Origin: Lycium barbarum
Lineage: Eukaryota; Streptophyta; Magnoliopsida; Solanales; Solanaceae
NCBI RefSeq assembly: GCF_019175385.1
Contig: NC_083346.1
Location: forward strand, 58,557,821-58,621,820
DNA: 64,000 nt
Reading direction: 5' to 3'
Part shown: piece by piece, positions 33,984 through 45,541 of the stretch
How positions within the stretch are numbered: the first letter of the stretch is position 1
Layout of the letters: every line of letters begins with the position of its first letter
Notes under the pieces: generated by a model
Told to the model about the DNA's origin: nothing
What the model saw: only the letters and a program-made list of their open reading frames with translations
The model's database searches: none
Made by a program: the position numbers and the translations under genes

Positions 33984-36905
33984 TGTCACGACCCAGCCCC
34001 GTGGGCCGCGACTGGCACCCTACTTGGGTACCCAGACCAAATTACATATTCATTGCCAAATCCAAACTTATTTCAGAATTTCATAAAAGTCATATCAAAC
34101 ATAGTTTATATCAAAATATGTCTTAAGCGGTCGCACAAATCAAAATGTCATATCGGATCCAAACTGCGCGGCGGAATAGACATCGCCGGTCAAAAATGCA
34201 AATATAAGCATAAGGGCCATTCAGGGCCATCAAAACAAACGGACCGCCTTAAGACCAGAAAACAAAATCAGACAAACATATATAGGACCCTCGCCCCACA
34301 TATATGACTACAGGCCTCTACGAACTCAACAAAGACATATGGCGAGACAGGGCCCCGCCGTACCCAAATAGTCAGATGTACAAAATATACATAGCAAAAG
34401 GGAGTCTGTACCAAAAGTGGACTCCGAGTCAAGAAGGAGTACTCCAAAGTAGCAAAGAGTGAAGCCTACAGTGGAGGATCACCAATATCTGCACCTGCGT
34501 GCATGAAACGTAGCCCCCGAAGAAAGGGGGTCAGTACGAAATATGTAATGAGTATGTAAAGCACGGAGTGCAGAAATATGAGCCAAAACTGAAAGCAAAC
34601 CAAATATCAAAAGGGAAGTACCAATCAGTATGTCCAACATCCGTATCAAATCATATACATATACATAATGCAAACGAAATCATGCAAACGCTCGAGAACG
34701 TGGTCGCCACTCCGACGCTGGCGCCACACACAGCATAACACCAGAAGGATTCAAGTCTCCGTACATCCCCGAACATAAACATAAGTGAGCGTATCGCATC
34801 ACTAGCCATATCACAGCATAACTCCAAACGGAACCCGGCCCTATGGCGAGGCCTCGGGAACTGTAACACAGCATACGGCCGAATTATCATAGGGCGCACG
34901 AATCCTAACCGGTCCGGGAACCGGTGAACGAAGTCATAGTAAGGCACGAGCGGAGTCGTGAGCGAACAAATGCAAATCATATTTCAAAATAGCCTTTCAA
35001 AACATAATGATTTCATAAGTCATTTCATAGTACAAAATAACCGAATACTTAGTCGATACAAAGTTTTATTTCACAAGATGTTTCCCAAAATGGTACGTAT
35101 GGCTCAAAACGTAACTTAGCATATCATAATATTCAATACATATCTCGTGGGAGGAAGTTCCAAAACCGAAAGTATCATATCAAGCTTTATTCAAAAGGAC
35201 CGCCCAATAGGACAAATAGGGCGTCTCGGGGTTAGCGGGCCCACCTCGAGTCGAATTGAGGTGGCGAACATAATTTACGAACATTTAAAGGCCAGAAGAT
35301 TATACATAATGATTTCAAAGTAACCCGATCACATTTCGATAGGTTTCGAACATTTGGTTGCATTCTAGTCAAAATAGAGCCTTTAGGCTTCAATTGAATT
35401 GAATGAATAGTAGTCGTTTTGTAGATCGGGTTTCGAGGAGCAGAAAGGCTCCGGAGGTTCCAAAATTGACCTAACACACTAAGACATGCCAAACGAAGAA
35501 GTGGGAAGATTTACATACCTTACTAACGTCTTATGCTGTCCCAAAAGTCAAGTCCCGTTTCGTCCGAAATCTGCAAATGGTCAAAGTTACCAATTTGAGA
35601 TTCTTAGGCTTAAAAAAATGCCATTAACTTCATTTTTGCCTACCGAAATTTCGGTAGCATTTCCCCTATAAATCTAACACCCCCGAGACTTAGCTCGGCT
35701 CAAAATACATCAACAACAACAGCCCACACATCATCAAACAACACAAATCATATTCAAACCATACTAACTTCAAAATTCTACCTTATTACATAAGTTGGCA
35801 ACTTTTCATTCAAGCTTCAAAATTCCAAATCTATATCCACATTATTGTATTCATTCAATCATTCAAGATTATTCAATCACATCCCAAATATATTCCAAAC
35901 CATATACGAAAGTTCCCGAAATTCATTATTTTCCATATTTCATTCAAAACATCAAAAGTCACGACGAACATTCTAACTTGCGTCGCTTCATTCCGAATTC
36001 CTTAACATCAACCATAAATCATATTTAAGGTCTTTAGCACCCTAGATATACAATGATATACACAAATATACTAAAGGTGTATACTTTCCGATAACGTTCC
36101 GAAATCATTTTCCAATGCCAAATCAATTCATTAACTAATCATTTACGTCCTAAATGTCACAACGACGCTACGAACCAACTAAACAAGATCAATTCACATT
36201 TATTTCTCCTTCCTAAAGGCACACGACCACTTTGCAAAATATACACACACCCACGGCTTCCTTCATACATCAAAGTTACGGGATTCTCGTCTATTCTCAA
36301 TCCTTAACATATTCATATCAATTCCATAACATTAAAGTGTAAGAATTCTCACCTTTTCTTGAAACCCCGACTTGTCGCAAACGTAGTTCTTGTGCCAAAC
36401 TAATTATACCCCGTTGAAGAGGGTCTCAAGCACTTCACAACTATGGGAAGAACAAGAAGTTTTGATCAACAACAAAGCTTAGAAATTTTTCTTTCTCTTT
36501 TTCTTTAGCTTCGGCCGAACCCCCTTTTTTTGTGGTGTTCTTGAATTTGTTTTAATCTAGATAACTCTAAGTGTGTACATCATATATATCCATATAGGAG
36601 TCATGTGCATATCACATGACTCTTTAAAAGTGGGCTTGGACCATTCTATGACCGGCCACTTTAAGTTTTGGGCCTCAAATTTTTGTGTTATATTTTCTTG
36701 GCCCAATTCATAAAACATCCCGTTTTGTAATTCCCGAAACTAATTTCCGAAATTCCAAATTTACCCTCGGCCTTCCCCGATGTCTTAACATTAATGATTC
36801 CATAATCAACATAGTCATATTCACTAAAATCAAAATATTTCCTTATAACACACAAATCTTAATTATTTCTCGATTTCCAATTATACAAAAACACGGAACA
36901 TAACA
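33984..36905 (-). repeat. Solo LTR S1 in element C
   Basis: 2,922 bp, TGTCACGACC...GAACATAACA, flanked by CTGAG on both sides and with no internal region. This is the product expected from recombination between the two LTRs of a full element. Minus-strand signals: donor-like AAGGTATGTAA (35512-35520), GGCC-rich block 34830-34940, acceptor-like CACGCAG ending 34495. It belongs to a family not otherwise complete in the window. The reading frame of element C resumes on each side. Confidence 0.93.
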
Positions 36906-36910
36906 CTGAG
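36906..36910. repeat. Target-site duplication of solo LTR S1, right
   Basis: CTGAG, identical to 33979-33983. Confidence 0.94.
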
Positions 36911-38138
36911 TACCGCACACAAATGATCTACACGCTCATTCTCTGATCGGGAATAAACCAGAATATCGTCAATAAATACTATCACGAATAGATGTAAGAA
37001 GGGTCTGAATATGCTATTCATCAATTCCATGAACACTGCTGGCGCATTGGTCAACCCAACAGACATAATAAGGAACTCGAAATGACCATATCTAGCCCTA
37101 AATGTTGTCTTCGTAATGTCCTTCCCTCTGATCCTGACCTGGTGATAACCTGACCTCAAGTCTATCTTAGAGAAATATCTAGAACCCTACAGTTGATCAA
37201 GTAAATCATCTATCCTCGGAAGTGGATACTTATTCTTAATCGTCACCTTAAGTCGATACACATCCGTAGCGAACAATCCTTCTTTCTTACGAACAATATC
37301 GGGGCTCCCCACAGTGACGTACTAGGTCTGATAAAGCCCTTCTCAAGTAGAACCTTCAACTGTTCCTTCAACTCTTTCAACTCAGCAGGGGACATCTTAT
37401 AAGGAGGGATGGATATCAACTGAGTACTCGGTAGTACATCTACAGCGAAGTCAATTTCTCGCTCTGGTGGGGAGACTTGGGGGCTCGTCTGGGAACTCAC
37501 TAACTACAGGAATGGACTGAAGAGTTAGCGGTTCTGCTTTTGCATTCTGAACTATATGATAGATACAACCCTTCAAAATCATCTTCTTCGCCTTGAGATA
37601 GGAAATAAACATACCTCTCGGCGAAGCCGTATTACATTTCCATTCCAGAACTGCTTCCCCCGGGAAGTGGAACATGACAGTCTTCGTCCAACACCCCACA
37701 TTAGCATAAACAGAAACTAACCAATCCATCCCCACAATAACGTCAAAGTCCACCATCGGTAATTCTATAAGATCTGCTATGGTCTGACCACCATAAACAA
37801 CTACATAATAACCACGATAAATCTTCCTAGCAATAACAGGTTCACCAACAGGTGTATACACAGAAAATGGCTCACTCAACAATTCTAGCGCTATACCGAA
37901 TTTTCCCGCAATAAGTGGAGTGAACGCTATATGAACAGACTATCAATGTACCTGTCACAATGTCTGGTAAGGATTCCATGTCCTGATGACCTGCCAAAGC
38001 ATAGATGCGGTTCTGAGCACCGCCTGCACCAGAAGCTCCACCCCTACCTCTGCTTCTACCTGCCGAAGACTGAGACCCGCACCCAGAAGAACGCACGGAT
38101 GCTGATGACCCTGGTATAGAACCTGTCGGCTGCGCCAT
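36911..38138 (-). pseudogene. Element C protease and reverse transcriptase, N-terminal part (broken)
   Basis: Protease region starts near IYALAGHQDMESLPDIVTGTL (about 37955-38020); the DPGST motif itself is missing or scrambled near 37920. Then SEPFSVYTPVGEPVIARKIYRG, FDVIVGMDWLVSVYANVGC, LKAKKMILKGCIYHIV, a frameshift near 37460, [47 protein letters not shown] and a further break near 37245. RT continues [29 protein letters not shown] and [13 protein letters not shown] with both catalytic aspartates present, until the S1 solo LTR at 36910. Confidence 0.85.
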
Positions 38139-39269
38139 ACCAGTAGGTCACCCCTGTGGGCAGTCCCTCAGGAAATGATCTAGGCTGACACAAGTATAAC
38201 AAGCTATGGTAGTCATATAGCCTGTCCCAGACCCCTCTGCTGCTGTGACCCAGACGTACGAGAACTCTCACCTGGTCCAGATGGAATATAATACCCTGAT
38301 CTGTATCCCTGAGGCTGAGCTGATGATGGCCTAAATGGCCTACCCTGGTATTGGGGTCTAAAACGCCCCCTACTATCACCCTGCTGACCGGTAGTCCTAG
38401 CCCTCTTATGATGCTCCCTCTCTATCCTCTCAGTCGTCTGCCGCTGACGTCTATGATCCTTGCAGTTTTATGTGAATTCTTGGATACGAGCAAGGTCTGT
38501 ATTATCACTCACCGCCACGGTTGTACAAGCCTTAACATAATTGGGATGCAAACCTGCTACGAACTTGTGAATCTTGTCCCTCGATGAATCAAAGAAAGAT
38601 AGGGCATATCTTTCCAAGGAATAAAATTGGAGGCAATAATCATGAACACTAGAACTACCTTGCTGGACAGTCAAGAACTGATCTACCCTCGCCTCTCATA
38701 TCTCTAACGGTAAATAATGATCAAGAAAGGCCTCTAAAGACCAGCACGCTGGAGGTGCCTCAGAACCTATGGCATGCTCCCATCTCTCATACCATAAGGC
38801 AGCCATATCACGAAGCTTGAAATCCACTAACTCTGCTGCCTCGGTCGGTAGCATGCATGACCCTGAAAATACGGTGAAGCTTATCGACGAAGTTCTACAT
38901 ATCCTCATGCCGCTTAACCCCTGAGTACTCTGGGAGATAAAGTGCTAAGAACTCCCGAACCCTCGAACTGTTGGACCCATCAGTGGTCACTGTTCCAGTT
39001 GGTGCTCTCGGCTATATCTGTGTTGCCACAAGCTGAGTCAATAAGTGCACCGTACTCCTAACATTCTGGTCTATCGGTGCGGAAGGGGGTACTGGAGGTA
39101 CTGCCTCCCTCGGGAGCTCCTCGAGAGGTGGAGTCATCGATGATGGCTGGGACAGGGTCTCACCCTAGACCTCAGACTAGGCCTCAGCTGTCGGGTGTGC
39201 CCTACTGTTCCCCTCACCAGCTGCCGTATCACCTCTCCGGCTAGCTACAGCCTTCTTGGTCACCGGCAT
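38139..39269 (-). pseudogene. Element C gag (broken)
   Basis: Start at 39269, MPVTKKAVASRRGDTAAGEG, comparable to the gag start of element A. The core has LVDFKLRDMAALWYERWE, SLEAFLDHYLPLEI, DYCLQFYSLERYALSFF and KIHKFVAGLHPNYVKACTT. The zinc knuckle is CYTCVSLDHFLRDCP (about 38155-38200). TAG or TGA stops lie in the N-terminal linker and near 38890, and a frameshift is near 38140. It is more decayed than element A gag. Confidence 0.8.
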
Positions 39270-39381
39270 AGCAGTGTATATGGAAGGGTAAGTTTAACTC
39301 AAATCTCCTATGACTTGGCTCTACAACACAATTTAGATCTTAAAGAAAGGTCACCAATTCCTAAATGCCCTGTAGCTTTCT

Positions 39382-39416
39382 GTTTATATGATGTGGTACA
39401 CAACACATCTATAAAC
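39382..39416 (-). promoter_or_regulatory. Leader hairpin, element C
   Basis: Minus-strand RNA: GTTTAT with ATAAAC (perfect), GATGTG with CACATC (perfect, replacing the G-U of A and N by A-U), loop TTGTGTAC. The loop palindrome GTGCAC is reduced to GTGTAC by one transition. Confidence 0.6.
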
Positions 39417-39460
39417 AAGACTCTACTAAACACAGCTTGTAGACTCCCTAGGACAGACCT

Positions 39461-39472
39461 GCTCTGATACCA
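39461..39472 (-). other. Primer-binding site of element C (initiator tRNA-Met)
   Basis: The minus strand reads TGGTATCAGAGC, four bases from the LTR end at 39477. Confidence 0.92.
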
Positions 39473-39637
39473 AGTTTGTCACGCCCCAAATCTGGAGTGG
39501 CGTGACTGACACCCGATGCCAAACTAGGTCTAAGCGAACCAGTTTAAATCTGAAACTCTAGAGAGTAACCCTCACCTTAAACCGATAAGTCCTTCCTACA
39601 CACAGAATGTACCAACAAGCCGGTGAGGCCACAATAT

Positions 39638-39639
<2 letters not shown>

Positions 39640-39678
<39 letters not shown>
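39640..39678. repeat. (TA)n microsatellite
   Basis: Almost pure TA dinucleotides over 39 bp inside the element C LTR. Confidence 0.95.
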
Positions 39679-39684
<6 letters not shown>

Positions 39685-40214
39685 CTGACTATCTCATCTG
39701 AACTGGCAAACACACACACACCCAAAATATATATACACAATTGAGTCAGCCGACGAGGTTGCTATGATCGTGCCAAGCCAACAGTATCTAAACAGACATT
39801 TACAAGCCAATAAGGTTATCACGCAGACACACTATACACAAGACTCGTCTACAAGCATCTAGGTAAAGTATGACTGTACGATGGTCGGGACAGGGCCCTA
39901 GCCCGCCCATACAATCTGTAATCAAAAGGGAGAGACTCTAAAGACTAGGCAACTCTAAACAAAAAGGGAGTTCACCAATCAGCTGATATCAGATGCTGCC
40001 TACTAGGGAGGTCTATCAATCTGTCTATCTATACCTGCAAGCATGAATGCAGCGCCCTCAGAAAAAGGGACGTCAGTACGAAACAATGTACCAAGTATGT
40101 AAGGCAAACAATAAATGAAACTGAACTGAAGACAATACAATCTGGAGGCCAAGGAATTTCCCGAATATCCCTCTGATCTGTCTCAAATGAAATGCCATAC
40201 AATATTATCATATA

Positions 40215-40410
40215 TCTCATTGACTAAATGGTCAGGCAAATGTAAATTCTCACTGACTAAGTGGTCAGGCAACTGTAAAATCTGACAGACCCGTTGGCCA
40301 TGCAAAATAATAATATCTCACTGACCAAGTGGCCAGGCTAAATAACATGTCTCACTGACCCGTAGGCCAGGCATATCTGTCTCACTGACCAAGTGGCCAG
40401 GCTAAGGAGA
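40215..40410 (-). repeat. Minisatellite of CTGACCAAGTGGCCAGG units, element C LTR
   Basis: About six units of 30-40 bp, each CTCACTGACCAAGTGGCCAGGC or a near variant. Same relative place as the minisatellites of A, B and N. Confidence 0.82.
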
Positions 40411-41317
40411 ATATATGTATATCATGCATGTGCTGAGAAATACTGATACTGTAACCTATCTCTTCCGTCTCTATATGAACTCAAGGATATCGTGAGGGGA
40501 CATGGCCCCTTAGAAAGGATAACATAACACTCGAAAACTATACAACAATATGACAAGCTCTACTTTGACAAATCTCTAGTCATAAGGTTCATTACGCTCT
40601 TACCATATATGGAATCATGCTAAGACAAGAAGGAACAGCCTTAACATACCTGGAAGTTTACTTCTCGACTTTCCAACCTACCTCCTGTCTTGCGATCTAC
40701 TTAAGATCATTCGTAGTCTCGTAATATACCTATAAAATCATTCATACTATTGTTAGGCTTATCGTCATATGTTTTTCTTAAACCTTCAAATAAAATTCTT
40801 TTAGAACCTGCCGAAATTCGGGCAGCATCTCCTCTGTTTATATCTCTAGCCCGAAATCACAATACCAACAAAATAACAAAATTAGCCACACTAATATCAA
40901 CCATATCATCATCAATACCAATATTCTCACGAAAACATCGCACACGATGTTTACCCGATTTCTCAATCAACTACTTCAGTATATGACTATTTAATAGCTC
41001 TATCTTCGTAAGTAAACCTAAATCAATATCAATAAGGGGAGATTCATACCTTATTCTTGCTAGAACTGGAATATCTTCAATATTCACTTTGGATCATAGC
41101 CAAGATCAACCACAATACGATACTATAATCACAACTGTACGCTATCCGAACCTAAATACTGAGATTTCACTTGATTTGAGCTACAATTTTATGGGTGGAA
41201 GTTGGGAGAATGTTATAGAGGGTTAGGGATAGAATTGAGGGGTGAATGAGTGAAAATAAGGGGTAAATCCCCTCCTTATCTTATTGTGGAGTTGGTTTGC
41301 ACAGACTTAAAATTTTC

Positions 41318-41412
41318 TTTGCGCGTTCGCGCAGAGTTGTGCCACTCCGAGGTGCGTTAGTGCCACTCTAAGGTGTGTTAGCGCCACTCTGAGGTATGTT
41401 CGCACAGGTTTA
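41318..41412 (-). repeat. U3 word array of element C LTR
   Basis: GCGCGTTCGCGCAG followed by three units of GTGCCACTCYRAGGTGYGTT. It lies upstream of the LTR start region on the minus strand, opposite the ACCCCTTATTTTCAC block at 41250-41280. Confidence 0.65.
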
Positions 41413-41421
41413 ATCCCTGCC

Positions 41422-42255
41422 CTAACAGTCTGGACAGGGGCGCCGGAGTAGCAACCCCAGGTCCGGACAGCACAGACTTCGGGGGTTCAGCATGCAGTAG
41501 TAGTGGCACCTCGCTTGGAGGAAGTTCTGGGTTTTGAGGCCTTTCCAAGGCCAGTTGCAGGGAAAGTGATGACTGGCGAGAAGCATGATCTGTTTTGGAG
41601 TTTCACTAAAATGAAGCCTCCTGTGTTTTATGGTACTGAGTCAGAGGACGCACATGAGTTCATCATCGACTGTCACGATAGGCTCCACTCTTCAGCTTGT
41701 ACCCACTAGTCCTTCATTCTAGGAGGTAGTGGAGCATGTCGGTGTTGTTGAGAGTATTAAGCAGGAGAGTCATGCGAAGTAGGTAGAGAAGAAGGCCCGT
41801 AAGGGTGGGATTTTCAGCAACTACTTCTCGAGGGGTTAGAGTTCGCAGGTATATTCAGGGCGTTCGGTTCAGTCCGCGATGTAGGTGTCAGCTGGGGGCC
41901 CATCAGGGGCAAATTATCATGCTTCCGATCAGCATGGAGGCTACACTACTTTATCAGCTTCTGTTCAGCGGCCTACGCTGGACCGTGCTTGCTTCGAGTG
42001 TAGTGAGATAGGGCATATTAAGTGGTATTGCACCAGACTTAGACAGAGTAGGCAGGGGACTCAGTATTAGGTTCCCCAAGCTCCGTTTGAACCAGATCGA
42101 GGGGGTAAAGATAGCGCACCAGCGGGGCGAGGCGGCCATACCACGGGTAGGGGTGGTGCCCAGCCTAACCGAGGCGGTTATCAGGCAGGTAGAGGTGGAT
42201 AGCAGCCCAGCAGGGGCATGGCTTAGATTGATAATGGTAATTGCGGTGGTTCACA
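41422..42255 (+). pseudogene. Element D gag, 5'-truncated (broken)
   Basis: The readable gag starts inside the N-terminal linker (APRLEEVLGFEAFPRPVAG at 41506-41562) and runs into the capsid motif MKPPVFYGTESEDAHEFI. Much of the core is then deleted near 41710. The zinc knuckle CFECSEIGHIKWYC lies at 41993-42034, followed by a Gly- and Arg-rich stretch (GRGGHTTGRGG). Stops and frameshifts are frequent. LTR, PBS and gag start are all missing on the left, where the sequence joins the element C LTR. Confidence 0.83.
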
Positions 42256-42797
42256 GGCTATGGGAGGACGCAGTCATTTGTACACTTTTCTAGGTAGACC
42301 CGAGGCTGAGACCTCCGATGCGGTTATCACATGTGCTATCTCAGTTTATGACCGGATGGCTTCTGTTTTATTTGATCCAGGCTCTACTTTTTCTTATGTG
42401 TTAATATATTTTGTTGTGGGTCTGGATATGATGTGCGATACCCTTGATGCCCCTATTTATGTATCTGCTCATGTTGGGGACTCGGCGGTGGTGGATAACG
42501 TCTATCCTTCATGTGTGATTTTTTTTAAGATGTATAGTACTTGGGAGGATTTGATGATCTTAGAGAGATATGAGATGGTTGTTGCCACACTATGCTATAC
42601 TAGATTGCCATTCTATGATTGTTACCCTAGTTATGCCCAGGGCACCTAAACTCGAGTGGAAAGGTAACCTTAGTCCCCTCCTTAAGAAAGTAATATCCTT
42701 TGTTCGTGCTAGGAAGCTAGTAGAAAAGGTTTATCTAGCTTACTTGGCACATATTCGTGACACCAGTGAAGATACTCTATCTCTTGATTCGATTTAG
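42256..42797 (+). pseudogene. Element D protease (broken)
   Basis: LFDPGSTFSYV (42370-42402) is the aspartic protease active site in its DPGST form. It is followed by VGLDMMCDTLDAPIYVSAHVGDS and VDNVYPSCVIFF, then a frameshift near 42600 into MPRAPKLEWKGN and FVRARKLVEKVYLAYLAHIRD. The GMDWL block usual in this lineage is damaged. Confidence 0.8.
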
Positions 42798-43570
42798 TAG
42801 TGCGTGAGTTTACGGATGTGTTCCCAGCGGACTTGCCTGCTATGCTACCAGATCGTGACATTAATTTCAGGATCTATTTAGACCCAGTGACTTCTCCGCT
42901 CTCTATCCCACCTTATAGGATGGCGCCAGCAGAATTCAGGGAATTGAAAGAGCAGTTGCAAGATCTTCTGAGTAAAGGGTTTATTCGCCCGTGTGCCTCT
43001 CTGTGGGGCGCTCCTGTGTTGTTTGTTAAGAAGAAGGATGGGTCTATGAGCATGTGTATTGATTACCGTCAACTGAATAAGGTAACTCTTTGAAACAAGT
43101 ACCCCATTTCCCGTATTGATGACTTGTTTGATTAGTTATAAGGAGCTTCTGTGTTCCCTAAAATCGATTTAAGGTCAGGGTACCACCAGTTGAAGATTCA
43201 GGCAGATGATGTTCCTAAGACCGCTTTTCGGACCAGGTATGGGCACTATGAGTTCTTGGTCATGTCTTTTGGGCTTACAAATGCCCCAGCTGCATTCATG
43301 GATTTGATGAACAGTGTGTTTAAGCTCTTTTTAGACTTATTCGTAATATTGTTCACTGATGATATCCTGGTGTACTCTAGGAGTAAGGAAGAGCATGAGA
43401 AATATTTGAGAATTGCTCTTGGGGTATTGCGGGAGAAGGAGCTGTATGCTAAATTCTCCAAGCGTGAATTCTGGTTGTCCTCTGCATCTTTCTTGGGGCA
43501 TGTGATTTCGAAAGAGGGTATTACGGTGGATCCTCAAAAAATTCAGGCAGTCAGGTAATGGGCTAGGCCT
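42798..43570 (+). pseudogene. Element D reverse transcriptase (broken)
   Basis: Near full length: [104 protein letters not shown], and the catalytic loop [10 protein letters not shown] with both aspartates but Thr in place of Ile. Stops: TGA near 43091, TAG and TAA near 43132-43142 at positions where relatives have Gln, and TAA at 43556. Apart from these nonsense changes the frame is open, so this is the best preserved RT in the window. Confidence 0.88.
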
Positions 43571-44275
43571 ACATCAGTGACCGAGATTCGTAGTTTCATG
43601 AGTCTGGCTGGCTACTATCGTCGGTTTGTGAAAGCGTTTGCCGCTATTGCTTCTCATTTGACTCGCTTGACTCAGAAAGAGGTACCATTTCAGTGGTCCG
43701 ACGAGTGTGAGGGGAGCGTTCAAAAGCTTAAGACATTGTTGACTACAACACCGATTCTAGCATTGCCCGTGGAGGGCAAGGATTTTATTGTTTATTGTGA
43801 TGCTTCACGTTCTGGTTTGGGTGCTGTTTTGATGCAGGAAAAGAAGGTGATTGCTTATTCTTCTCGGCAGTTAAAGGTGCATGAGAAGAACTATCCTACT
43901 CATGATCTAAAGTTTGCAGCGGTGGTGTTTGCGCTGAAAATTTAGAGGCACTACTTGTGTGGTGTCCATTGTGAGGTGTACACAGACCATCGCAGTTTGC
44001 AGTACGTGTTCACTCAGAGGGATCTGAACTTTAGATAGTGGAGATGGATGGAACTACTGAAAGACTATGACATCGCCATTTTGTATCATCCTGGTAAGGC
44101 AAATGTAGTGGCTGACGCATTGAGCAGAAAGTCATCGAGTATGGGGAGTCTGGCTCGTTTGATTTATTCAGAACGTCCATTAGCTAGAGAGGTTCAGACT
44201 CTGGCTAACGGTTTTATGAGGTTAGATGTTTCAAACACAGGCAGGGTGTTGGCTTGTGTTGAGGCTCGGTAGTCA
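43571..44275 (+). pseudogene. Element D RNase H and connection (broken)
   Basis: [35 protein letters not shown], then RNase [41 protein letters not shown] at the Trp of ALKIWRHYL (43943), VYTDHRSLQYVF, TAG at 44037 (Gln in relatives), MELLKDYDIAILYHPGKANVVADALSRK and a TAG at 44270. The frame is otherwise continuous. Confidence 0.87.
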
Positions 44276-45541
44276 TTTTTAGAACAGATTAAGGCTAAGT
44301 AGTTTGAGGATGCTAAGTTGTGCAAAATACGTGTTAAGGTAATGCGTGGTAAGGCCAAAGAGGTCATGATTGATGAAGAGGGCGTGCTGCGAATCAAGGG
44401 GTGAGTATGTAAGCCACGTATGGGCAACTTGATATACCATCCTAACAGAGGCTCATAGTTTGAGGTATTCTATTCATCCTGGCGCCACTAAGATGTATCG
44501 TGATCTGAGGCAACATTACTGGTGGACTGGGATGAAACGAGATATAGGTGAAGTATGAACATCAGAAACCTGAGGGTACATTGCAGAGGATACCTATTCC
44601 TGAGTGGAAGTGCGAAAGAATAGCCATGGATTTCGCTAGGGAAATTTGACTCTATCTGGGTTATTGTTGATAGGTTGACTAAGTCTGCCTATTTTATTCT
44701 GGTGAAGATAACTTATGATGCGGAGAAATTGGCTAAAGTCTATATTCGTGAGGTGCTTAGGCTCCACTCGGTTCCTATGTCCATCGTGTCCGATAGAGGC
44801 ACCACGTTCACCTCCAGGTTTTGGGAGTGTTTGCCTGAGGAGTTGGGTACGAAGTTGGATCTTAGCACAGCCGTCCTCCCTCAGACTGACGGGCAGTCTG
44901 AGCGGACTATTTAGGTTCTTGAGGATATGCTTTGTGAGTGGATGATAGACTTTGGTGGGAATTCGGATCAATTCTTGCCCTTGGCCGAATTTGCCTATAA
45001 TAGCAACCACTATAGTATTGATATAGCCCCATTTGAGGCGTTGTATGGAAAGAGGTGTAGGTCTCTTATTGGATGGTTTGACGCGTTCGAGGTGAGGCCT
45101 TGGGGTGCCGATCTTCTGAGAGAGTCCCTAGAGAAAGTGAAGGTGATTCAAGCCAAGCTTTTGGCAGCACAGATCAGGAAGAAGGAGTATGCAGACCGCA
45201 AGGTCCGAGATCTTGAGTTCGAATAGGGGAAGCAAGTGTTATTGAAGGTCTCACCTATGAAGGGTGTGATGAGGTTTAGGAAGAAGGGCAAGCTTAGCCT
45301 AAGGAACATTGGGCTGTTTGAGATCCATAAGCCTGTGGGGGAAATGTCTTACAAGTTGGCTTTACCTCCCGATTTATAAGGCGTTCATCCGGTATTTCAT
45401 ATTTCAATGTTTAAGAAGTACCACGGTGATGGTTCTTGCATAATCTGTTGGGATTCGATCTTCCTCGATAAGGATTTGTCGTATGAGGCAGAGCCTATTG
45501 CTATCTTAGACAGGGATGTTCGCAAGTTGAGGTCCAAGGAA
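44276..45541 (+). pseudogene. Element D integrase (broken)
   Basis: The HHCC domain keeps SIHPGATKMYRDLRQHYWW (44470-44525), but the CxxC half is deleted near 44545. The core keeps all DDE residues: VIVDRLTKSAYF (44655-44695), IVSDRGTTF (44785-44812) and QTDGQSERTI (44882-44911), the last followed by TAG at a Gln position. Then LCEWMIDFGGNSDQFLPLAEFAYN, APFEALYGKRCRS, and the C-terminal part with SPMKGVMRF, GVHPVFHISMFKKY and AILDRDVRKLRSKE. The frame is cut there by solo LTR S2 and continues at 47386. Confidence 0.87.
45537..45541. repeat. Target-site duplication of solo LTR S2, left
   Basis: AGGAA directly before TGTTACAACC; identical to 47386-47390. Confidence 0.94.

Larger units (their letters stand above)
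39477..41415 (-). repeat. Element C 5' LTR, truncated
   Basis: Begins TGTCACGCCCC. On the minus strand it contains the donor-like CAGGTATGTTAAGG (40639-40652), a minisatellite of CTGACCAAGTGGCCAGG units (40215-40410) and an acceptor-like CTTGCAG ending at 40035. The body resembles family B LTRs (shared block CGGGCTAGAGATATAAACAG). The outer end (TGTTACACC) is missing: about 41415 the sequence changes into the gag of element D. The right limit is approximate. Confidence 0.82.
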
